In this document: one piece after another, positions 1-5,509 of the stretch
Layout of the letters: the number at the start of each line of letters is the position of its first letter
Position numbering within the stretch: position 1 is the first letter of the stretch
NCBI GenBank assembly: GCA_012728445.1
Contig: JAAYFA010000345.1
Coordinates: forward strand, 1-11,714
DNA length: 11,714 nucleotides
From: Clostridiales bacterium
GTDB lineage: Bacteria > Bacillota > Clostridia > Oscillospirales > Acutalibacteraceae
Reading direction: 5' to 3'
Program-made: the position numbers and the translations under genes
The notes under the pieces: model-generated
Told to the model about the DNA's origin: nothing
The model's database searches: none
What the model saw: the letters and a program-made list of their open reading frames with translations, nothing else

Positions 1-27
1 GCATCTCCTTTACAAATATTCCTAGTT

Positions 28-56
28 ATTATACCATAACGGTATACAACAGTCAA
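28..56 (-). promoter_or_regulatory. Strong sigma-A promoter firing leftward out of the window
   Basis: Read on the minus strand, TTGACT (-35, plus positions 51-56) is followed after exactly 17 bases by TATAAT (-10, positions 28-33). The -10 is preceded by TGG, so it is also an extended -10. Downstream, at plus positions 5-11, lies AAAGGAG, a strong Shine-Dalgarno sequence. An ATG touches it directly (positions 4-2), which is too close to be a likely start, so the real start codon probably lies just beyond the left edge. The transcript therefore serves an unseen minus-strand gene. The match to consensus is seen directly; activity is inferred. Confidence 0.75.
30..46. promoter_or_regulatory. 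Palindromic operator candidate inside the left-edge promoter
   Basis: TATACC and GGTATA form a 6-base inverted repeat around a 5-base centre (36-40). The repeat lies almost wholly in the spacer of the minus-strand promoter and overlaps its -10. A dyad in this place is typical of repressor sites (for example TetR-, GntR- or MarR-type), where binding blocks polymerase. The regulator cannot be named from the site alone. It may be the product of the unseen leftward gene, as in autoregulated operons. The repeat is seen directly; the role is inferred. Confidence 0.5.
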
Positions 57-87
57 CTATTTTATGAAAATAATTTGACAAAATTTT

Positions 88-130
88 GCGCCTGAAACCC
101 TTGATAGTGCTGCGTTTCAGACGCTTTTTA
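88..130 (-). terminator. Hairpin terminator of the short minus-strand gene, possibly bidirectional
   Basis: Arms 88-98 and 114-124 pair over 11 bases around a 15-base loop. On the minus strand the one imperfect pair is a G-U wobble, and the stem is followed by AAAATTTT. On the plus strand the same pair is a C-A mismatch, but the stem is followed by five T residues (125-129). It begins 27 bases beyond the stop codon of the minus-strand ORF at 151, so it probably ends that transcript. It also separates that transcript from the left-edge promoter. Confidence 0.55.
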
Positions 131-150
131 TACTCTATGCTGCTGTAAAA

Positions 151-408
151 CTATGGAGCGAGAAACACCGCATTATTCTTACCATCAACAAAAACTCTCA
201 TAATAGCAAAGTTAATATCACAGTTTGTGCTTGAATTATTTTCAAAAAGGGTGACCCTTTCTACATTTTTCCATTCCAAGTTTTCAATCTTGCCATCAAT
301 GGTTATGGCATTCGCTTTTACCGGAAATAAAACAACGGCAAACAGCAAACAAAGCAGCACGCAAAACAACTTTTTTATCAACGACAAATCCGCATCCCAA
401 CCTTTCAA
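151..408 (-). CDS. Short putative secreted protein, probably truncated
   Basis: This ORF starts with a Lys-Lys segment and a hydrophobic stretch ending in ANA, a classical Sec signal peptide with likely cleavage after ANA. About 50 mature residues follow, beginning ITIDGKIENLEW. A DGxIxxxEW opening is typical of the first strand of DOMON/CBM9-like beta-sandwich modules, but those are far longer than the piece here, and the ORF stops abruptly after VFLAP. I therefore suspect a truncated remnant, although a genuine small exported protein is possible. There is no ATG in frame. The candidates are TTG at 408 and TTG at 387 or 381; the latter two lie downstream of AAAGG (405-401) and put the signal peptide at the very N-terminus, so they fit better. 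A promoter and a hairpin flank it, which argues that it is or recently was expressed. Function is not recognised. Confidence 0.5.
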   Translation of the reverse strand: MKGWDADLSLIKKLFCVLLCLLFAVVLFPVKANAITIDGKIENLEWKNVERVTLFENNSSTNCDINFAIMRVFVDGKNNAVFLAP

Positions 409-422
409 GACTATACCAAAAC

Positions 423-451
423 ATAATAATCCGTCGTTTGAAAATTTGCAA
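423..451 (-). promoter_or_regulatory. Promoter of the short minus-strand exported protein
   Basis: On the minus strand TTGCAA (-35, 446-451) is followed after 17 bases by TATTAT (-10, 423-428), matching consensus at 4 of 6 and 5 of 6 positions. A second candidate, the extended -10 TGG-TATAGT (positions 418-410), lies just downstream and would start transcription at about 403. Either start leaves only a very short leader before the candidate TTG codons. The match is seen; its use is inferred. Confidence 0.5.
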
Positions 452-481
452 CACTTTTTATTTCATTTTTGTTTTTAAAAC

Positions 482-518
482 TTGTTTTTACTTAGAAATA
501 TGGTATAGTTATTATAAT
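482..518 (+). promoter_or_regulatory. Promoter of the ceramidase-like/PHP-dockerin unit
   Basis: An extended -10, TGG-TATAGT, lies at 501-509, with a weak -35 TTGTTT 16 bases upstream (482-487). A perfect TATAAT at 513-518 overlaps the likely start region but has no good -35. Transcription would begin at about 516-525, giving a leader of roughly 40-50 bases before the ATG at 565. The strong SD GGAGG lies at 550-554. The promoter is divergent from the one serving the minus-strand gene. Confidence 0.5.
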
Positions 519-564
519 AGGATCAATTTTTATTTGTACAATTGAACATGGAGGAAAACGTTTT

Positions 565-2010
565 ATGAAAGCAATGGGAATATTGAGCAATGTACTGACT
601 AAGCGGCTAGCAAAAGGTGGCGCTAAAATGGCGAAAAAATCCCCTGCACCAAAGCTAGCCGATGGCATATTTGACAAAGCGGGAGAGGTAAAGTCGGATT
701 TTTATACAGCCGGCTTCGCAAAAACAGATGTTATGCCGCCGGATATCGATAAGAAAAAGTATTACATCGCCGGGTACAGACCATGGAACCCCGCGCAAGG
801 CGTATTGGACCCGATGACTGCGAGTGCCTTTTGGCTTGATGACAACTCCGGTAAAGGCGGAGTCGTTTTCGTTAGCGTTGACAATGTCGGCATGCTCAGC
901 AAAGATGTTCTGTCCGCAAAAGCACTGTTGGCCGATTTTGTTAAAAAAACAGGTTGTCGTTCCATTAATATTTTAAGTACACATAACCATGCGGGTATAG
1001 ACACAATGGGCATGTGGGGCAACCTGCCTCTTTCCGGCCGAAACGAAAAATTTATGCAAATTATGTTTAATGGTATCAAAAAGGTTGTGGAGCAGGCGTA
1101 TGAGGACAGACGCGAGGGATCGCTGTATTTGGGTAGCCATGCCGCACCGGATATTCTGAGGGACTCAAGGCCTCCTATCGTGTTTTCGGATCTTCTTACC
1201 CGTCTTCGTTTCGCACCTAATGACGGCACGAGGGAGATCTATTTCCTGAACTTTGCCTCTCACTCCGAGTCCTTGCTTGGCAAAAACTCTCTTGTCAGCG
1301 CCGACTTCCCCCACTATTTGCGCAAAGAGATTAGAGAAAAAACCGGTGCCGAAACCATTTATTTCGTCGGTGCTATCGGCGGCTTGATCAGGATGAAGGA
1401 ACTCGATGAAGACAACATCAAGTCCACCGAAATAGCGGGCAGCAAGCTTGCCGAAGCAACTTTTGCGATAGAAAACGAAGTTAAATTGACTCCTCAAATA
1501 GGGGTTATAAAGCAAGAGTTCTATGCTGAAGCGAAGAATTTTGCGCTATTGTTGGCGGCAAAATTCGGGTTAATCAATGCGCAAAGAAAAGCAATCAGCA
1601 CCAAAAAATATACAGGCTATGTGCTTCAAACCGAAATGACTTACTTTGAAATCGGTTCACTCAAAATGCTTTTGATTCCGGGCGAAATATTTCCGGAACT
1701 GGTTTATGGCGGCTACTTGAGTGCGGAAGAATCCGCCGAAGGCAAAGGGCCCGAAGTTAATCCCGCACCGCTGACGGAAATTGCGGGGGATAAAAACATG
1801 CTCGTTTTTGGCCTTGCCAATGACGAAATTGGGTATATCGTCACCCCGAACGACTTTTTCCTGCACCCCGTGTCTTCCTACCTTGACGGAGGAAAGGATG
1901 CTTCCGGCAGAAGGCATTATGAAGAAACCAATTCCCTCGGCCCCAACACCGCCTACAAAATCGCAGAAGTCTTTACGGGTATGATGAAAAAGGTGAAAGA
2001 CTCCAAATAG
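565..2010 (+). CDS. Neutral/alkaline ceramidase-fold hydrolase-like protein (PF04734 type)
   Basis: This 481-residue protein resembles the N-terminal domain of neutral/alkaline non-lysosomal ceramidases, zinc amidases that cut ceramide into sphingosine and fatty acid. Landmarks are YTAGFAKTDVMPP (48-59), STHNHAG (138-144) with the HxH expected to bind zinc, NFASHSES (229-236) followed by SADFPHYL (245-252), IPGEIFPEL (371-379) with a candidate zinc-binding Glu374, GYIVTPNDF (423-431), and a C-terminal YEETNSLGPNTA (452-463). Known ceramidases carry a GDVSP motif with the catalytic serine. The matching stretch here appears to be GAIGGLIRM (269-277), without serine, so ceramidase activity is doubtful. 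No signal peptide is seen; the N-terminus is basic and amphipathic, so the protein is probably cytoplasmic. The ATG at 565 follows GGAGG by 10 bases. The next gene begins 38 bases downstream without a terminator, so the two are probably co-transcribed. Confidence 0.75.
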   Translation: MKAMGILSNVLTKRLAKGGAKMAKKSPAPKLADGIFDKAGEVKSDFYTAGFAKTDVMPPDIDKKKYYIAGYRPWNPAQGVLDPMTASAFWLDDNSGKGGVVFVSVDNVGMLSKDVLSAKALLADFVKKTGCRSINILSTHNHAGIDTMGMWGNLPLSGRNEKFMQIMFNGIKKVVEQAYEDRREGSLYLGSHAAPDILRDSRPPIVFSDLLTRLRFAPNDGTREIYFLNFASHSESLLGKNSLVSADFPHYLRKEIREKTGAETIYFVGAIGGLIRMKELDEDNIKSTEIAGSKLAEATFAIENEVKLTPQIGVIKQEFYAEAKNFALLLAAKFGLINAQRKAISTKKYTGYVLQTEMTYFEIGSLKMLLIPGEIFPELVYGGYLSAEESAEGKGPEVNPAPLTEIAGDKNMLVFGLANDEIGYIVTPNDFFLHPVSSYLDGGKDASGRRHYEETNSLGPNTAYKIAEVFTGMMKKVKDSK

Positions 2011-2048
2011 CCGCCGATTCGATTTTAATTTTTTAAGGATTAGGGGGA

Positions 2049-3929
2049 ATGGAAATGAAAAACCACAGGAACATATTCAAGGCTTTAACTTCTTTGATGG
2101 TTTGTTTGGCTTTGGTTTGTGCAACGCTTGGTTTATATGCACCGCCCGCAAAAGCGTTGGACAATGTTATCGGTACAAAGCAATTTACCATCAGCAACCC
2201 TTACGCCACTGTAGATTGGGACACTTGGGGCGCTTATAAAGCAAACCTGCACACACACTCAACCGTCAGCGACGGTAAAGGCGATTTTAGAGACATGATT
2301 GAGGCGTATTATTCCGCCGGTTATGACATTCTCGCGATGACGGACCATGGCACAATAAACTACGGATGGGATGTCAAACCCGATGTGGATGCGCTTATCG
2401 GCGCGGCAAATATTTTTAAGAAAAAGAACCCGCTAAGCACCGGCCGAAAAAATGAGATATATAACGGGGTAGGTCGTGACGGTCGTGGGATGACGGAGGT
2501 TCCGTTAGGAATTGAACTCAACGGTATGGCTATCAAAAAAACTCATGTCAATGGCTTTTATGCAGATTCCGGCCACCATGTAAGAGCTTTGGATGAAAAA
2601 GATTATGAACCCGCCATCAAAGCGTATGAAAAAGCGGGAGGGATTACCCATATCAATCATATCGGCGAGTGGTCAGACGCCTCAAGCAATGCCTCTGTTT
2701 ACGATGACCCGAGCATGATCAGTTATTTTGTTAATATTTTCAATAAATATCCTTCTTGTCTGGGCTTCGAACTCGTAAATAAGTCGGATAGCCGAACAAA
2801 GAATGACCGCATACTTTATGATAAGCTATTGGAACAAATAATACCGACAGGCAGAAACATTTTTGGTTTTGCAAATGATGACGCGCATGAACTCAGCCAT
2901 ATCGGAAAGTCTTGGGAGATTTTCATGATGCCGGTCAACAACGCGGCAAATGTCCGCACTGCGATGGAAACGGGCACCTTTTTTGCGGTCAGCAAATATG
3001 CAAGAGCCGAGCTTGGCGATTCCTTTACCGGCACCGGACCCACTCCGGAGGTAACAAGGATTACGGTAGATAACGCCAAAGGACAAATTGCGCTTGAAGG
3101 CGCAAATTACAATAAGATCCAGTGGGTCGCAAACGGCGTTGTGATAGCAGAAGGCAATACGATTGACCTCAACGCCCATGAAAGCCAAGTCACTTGCTAT
3201 GTCCGTGCGCAAGTAAGCGGACCGGGCGGCATGTGCTTTGTTCAGCCGTTCCCGGTGACCTCCGCTCCCTACCAAAATGCGACCGTGGGCTTTACAAAAA
3301 ACCCAAGCGCCATGACGTTAGTTGTTAAAAATAGTTTGGGTGAGGTTATCTTTCCGAGCATGTCCGGCACTTATGATCTTTCTATAGGCGGTTATACTTG
3401 GTCAGCATCTGCCGAAGGCTATATAGCGGCGCTCAACATACCATTTACCGTTGATTTCAATGATGCGGCAACGGGTAATAAAACCATAGAGGTTTCGTTG
3501 CGGCTTGTTCCGACTCTCGAGCCGGCACCCGACAGCACAACGGTGATCAATAAACAGACCGGTTATATTTATGGGCTCAGCCAGGGGATTACGTCCCTCG
3601 ATGACTTTGTGACAACCAACGCAAGCAGTTATTTAGACATCATTCCCGGGACGAACGGCTTCGGCACAGGGACCATTATAAACCTTGTATCAAACGGGCA
3701 GATTTATGAAAGCTACACCATCGTCATAAAAGGCGACGCGAACGGCGACGGGTTTGTTGATGGCAGTGACAGCACGATCGTTTCTCTTATCCTCGGCGGG
3801 ATGCTGTCGGATGACCCGCTGACAGTTTTTGCCTGTGACATTAACGGCAACGGGGTCTTGGATGAATCGGACAGGAGAAACATTGAGTTAGCGGGGCTTT
3901 TCCTGAGCGAAATTGACCAAACGGTCTAA
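2049..3929 (+). CDS. Secreted PHP-domain metallohydrolase with C-terminal type I dockerin
   Basis: This 626-residue protein has a Sec signal peptide (about 1-37, ending AKA). A PHP metal-dependent hydrolase domain follows, with NLHTHS (66-71), MTDHG (97-101), GIELNG (154-159), ITHINHIGEW (199-208) and DDAH (277-280); these His/Asp/Glu clusters bind the metal centre in the family. Residues about 335-405 form a beta-rich tail of the kind found in CehA/McbA-like PHP proteins. A PEGA-like beta domain follows (about 408-488), then a linker domain ending in YTIVIKGDANGDG. The C-terminus is a type I dockerin with two calcium loops, DANGDGFVDGSD (563-574) and DINGNGVLDESD (597-608). A dockerin would plug the enzyme into a cohesin scaffold on the cell surface. 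The substrate is unknown: PHP enzymes act on phosphoesters, and relatives act on other esters or carbamates. AAGGA precedes ATG 2049 by 9 bases; ATG 2055, 7 bases after AGGGGG, is equally possible. Confidence 0.85.
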   Translation: MEMKNHRNIFKALTSLMVCLALVCATLGLYAPPAKALDNVIGTKQFTISNPYATVDWDTWGAYKANLHTHSTVSDGKGDFRDMIEAYYSAGYDILAMTDHGTINYGWDVKPDVDALIGAANIFKKKNPLSTGRKNEIYNGVGRDGRGMTEVPLGIELNGMAIKKTHVNGFYADSGHHVRALDEKDYEPAIKAYEKAGGITHINHIGEWSDASSNASVYDDPSMISYFVNIFNKYPSCLGFELVNKSDSRTKNDRILYDKLLEQIIPTGRNIFGFANDDAHELSHIGKSWEIFMMPVNNAANVRTAMETGTFFAVSKYARAELGDSFTGTGPTPEVTRITVDNAKGQIALEGANYNKIQWVANGVVIAEGNTIDLNAHESQVTCYVRAQVSGPGGMCFVQPFPVTSAPYQNATVGFTKNPSAMTLVVKNSLGEVIFPSMSGTYDLSIGGYTWSASAEGYIAALNIPFTVDFNDAATGNKTIEVSLRLVPTLEPAPDSTTVINKQTGYIYGLSQGITSLDDFVTTNASSYLDIIPGTNGFGTGTIINLVSNGQIYESYTIVIKGDANGDGFVDGSDSTIVSLILGGMLSDDPLTVFACDINGNGVLDESDRRNIELAGLFLSEIDQTV

Positions 3930-3946
3930 TCTCTGTTATGCCTTTC

Positions 3947-3985
3947 AATCAGCGAAGGAATTCACCTTCGCTGATTGATTTTTTT
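3947..3985 (+). terminator. Intrinsic terminator after the PHP-dockerin gene
   Basis: A perfect 12-base stem (3947-3958 with 3965-3976) encloses a 6-base loop. After GA it is followed by seven T residues (3979-3985). It starts 17 bases after the PHP-dockerin stop codon. This is a textbook Rho-independent terminator. It separates the ceramidase-like/PHP unit from uxaC. Confidence 0.93.
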
Positions 3986-4003
3986 GACGCCTTATGTTAG
4001 ACT
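3975..4003 (+). promoter_or_regulatory. Likely uxaC promoter overlapping the terminator
   Basis: TTGATT (3975-3980) is followed after 17 bases by TAGACT (3998-4003), which is preceded by TGT (3995-3997), an extended -10. The -35 lies in the 3' arm and T-tract of the upstream terminator. Transcription from about 4010 would leave AAGGGAG (4021-4027) in the leader. The match is moderate (4 of 6 in both hexamers), so this is a candidate only. Confidence 0.4.
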
Positions 4004-4028
4004 TTATTGGGATTTTGAACAAGGGAGC

Positions 4029-5438
4029 GTGGAACTTACGAAAACCTTTATGTCGCAAGATTTTTTGCTTAATAATCGAACAGCGCAAGCACTCTACCAC
4101 GGCGCGGCGGCAGCGATGCCGATTTTTGACTGGCACTGCCATATTCAGCCGCAAGAGATATATGAAAACAAGCAACCGGAAGATATTTCGGCTTTGTGGC
4201 TTGCAGGGGACCATTATAAGTGGCGTGCGATGCGCTCGTATGGGATTGAAGAAAAATATATAACAGGCTCTGCAACCGGTTATGAAAAATTCAAGGCGTG
4301 GGCGGAGGTAATGCCGTTTTTAATCGGGAACCCTTTGTATCACTGGACGCATTTGGAGCTGCAGCGTTATTTTAATATTACCGAACCGCTCAGTGAAAAA
4401 ACAGCGGACGATATCTGGCAGCGTGCGAATGCAAAAATCGCCGCCGGCGGCTTTAAGCCGCGGGAGCTGATTGAAGCGTCCAATGTCGCGTGTATTTGCA
4501 CAACGGATGATTCCGCCGACACGTTGGAATATCACACGCTCATCGCACAGGACAAAAACTTCAAATGCCGTGTCATTCCCGCTTTCCGGCCGGACAAAGC
4601 TTTAAGTATTGATTCGCCGGGCTTTCTGCCTTGGCTTTCAACGCTCGAGCTAAGGGTTGAAAAGAAAATCAGCACCTTTTCGTCACTTAAAGCAGCACTT
4701 TTGGAGAGAATCAACTTTTTCGAAACGATGGGTTGTCGGGCGAGCGACCACGCATTTACGTATATACCCTATGCCAGAGCAGATGAAAAAGAGCTCGAAA
4801 GAATATTCGCCAAAGCGCTCAGCGGTACGGTTTTAACCGTTGACGAGCCGGACAAATATAAAACAGAGCTGATGCGATTCTTCGCCAAAGAATATGCGCA
4901 CCGCGGCTGGGGAATGGAAATTCACATCGGTGTCATCCGCAACAACAACACGGAGATGTTTAACAAACTCGGGCCGGATACGGGCTTTGATTCCGTCACC
5001 GATCACGAGCTTGCCGTCAATCTATCACGCCTGATGGACAGCCTTGATGTAGAAAACAACTTGCCACGAACAATTCTTTTCAGCTTGAACCCTAAAGACA
5101 ACTATGTGCTGGCCACCATGCTCGGCAACTTCCAAAGCAGTGAGGCGGCCGGCAAAATTCAGTTTGGCTCCGCCTGGTGGTTTAACGACAACTTAGACGG
5201 TATGCGCGAGCAGATGAAAGCCCTTGCCAACACAGGCGTTTTGGGCAAGTTTGTCGGCATGGTGACGGATTCCAGGTCTCTTCTTTCTTACCCCCGTCAC
5301 GAATACTTCCGCCGCATTCTTTGCGGGCTGATAGGGGATATGGTAGAGGACGGCCTTTATCCAAACGATTTGGAAACGCTCAGTCAAATTGTTCAAGATA
5401 TCTCTTACAACAATGCTGTAAAATATTTTGGGATATAG
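4029..5438 (+). CDS. uxaC: Uronate (glucuronate) isomerase
   Basis: UxaC (EC 5.3.1.12) converts D-glucuronate to D-fructuronate and D-galacturonate to D-tagaturonate in the cytoplasm, the first step in using uronic acids from pectin, xylan side chains or host glycans. The amidohydrolase-type DWHCHIQP motif supplies the metal-binding His36 and His38 (numbered from GTG 4029). Other family hallmarks are GDHYKWRAMR, GNPLYHWTHLELQRYF, HIGVIRNNN, GSAWWFND and TDSRSLLSYPRHEYFRR with Asp414/Arg416. The 469 residues match the usual 465-475. The start is uncertain: GTG 4029 lies only one base after AAGGGAG (4021-4027), ATG 4050 lies 22 bases after it, and ACG 4038 is discussed under findings. A longer ORF from TTG 3975 lies inside the terminator and is unlikely. 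The other uronate genes (uxaB, uxuA, kdgK) are not next to it, so it stands alone here. Confidence 0.95.
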   Translation: MELTKTFMSQDFLLNNRTAQALYHGAAAAMPIFDWHCHIQPQEIYENKQPEDISALWLAGDHYKWRAMRSYGIEEKYITGSATGYEKFKAWAEVMPFLIGNPLYHWTHLELQRYFNITEPLSEKTADDIWQRANAKIAAGGFKPRELIEASNVACICTTDDSADTLEYHTLIAQDKNFKCRVIPAFRPDKALSIDSPGFLPWLSTLELRVEKKISTFSSLKAALLERINFFETMGCRASDHAFTYIPYARADEKELERIFAKALSGTVLTVDEPDKYKTELMRFFAKEYAHRGWGMEIHIGVIRNNNTEMFNKLGPDTGFDSVTDHELAVNLSRLMDSLDVENNLPRTILFSLNPKDNYVLATMLGNFQSSEAAGKIQFGSAWWFNDNLDGMREQMKALANTGVLGKFVGMVTDSRSLLSYPRHEYFRRILCGLIGDMVEDGLYPNDLETLSQIVQDISYNNAVKYFGI

Positions 5439-5447
5439 CTTATTTGG

Positions 5448-5476
5448 TTGACACTGTAAAATGGGAGTACTATACT
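5448..5476 (+). promoter_or_regulatory. Near-consensus promoter of the glycine cleavage operon
   Basis: TTGACA (5448-5453, perfect) is followed after 17 bases by TATACT (5471-5476, 5 of 6). It lies only 10 bases after the uxaC stop codon. The start of transcription would be at about 5483, leaving a leader of roughly 30 bases before gcvT. That leader is too short for a glycine riboswitch, the usual control of gcv operons in Bacillota. A short dyad AGTA-CTA-TACT (5467-5477) overlaps the -10 and might be an operator, but it is too short to rely on. Confidence 0.8.
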
Positions 5477-5509
5477 TTTTATAGCAGATTCGGGAATAAT
5501 GAGAGAAGG

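Noticed and set aside
762..1229. Minus-strand ORF of 155 codons opposite the ceramidase-like gene
   Set aside because: It is antisense to a clearly conserved coding sequence, has a Ser/Arg/Pro-rich composition typical of shadow frames, and shows no recognisable domain.
2826..3275. Minus-strand ORF of 149 codons opposite the PHP-dockerin gene
   Set aside because: It is a shadow of conserved PHP-domain sequence, with no Shine-Dalgarno support or domain.
3975..4028. N-terminal extension of uxaC starting at TTG 3975
   Set aside because: The TTG lies in the 3' arm of the upstream terminator, the added residues resemble no UxaC N-terminus, and no Shine-Dalgarno site precedes it.
565..5438. Glucuronosylceramide breakdown pathway joining the ceramidase-like protein with uxaC
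   Set aside because: It is attractive on paper, but a strong terminator separates uxaC, the ceramidase-like protein seems to lack the catalytic serine, and UxaC is a general uronate enzyme.
5416..5462. Nine-base direct repeat CTGTAAAAT at 5416-5424 and 5454-5462
   Set aside because: It is too short and AT-rich to mean more than chance; one copy is in the uxaC end and the other in the promoter spacer.
5321..5509. Long upstream extension of gcvT overlapping uxaC
   Set aside because: It would overlap conserved uxaC coding sequence in another frame and would precede the strong promoter at 5448-5476. GcvT similarity begins only at about residue TPLYD.
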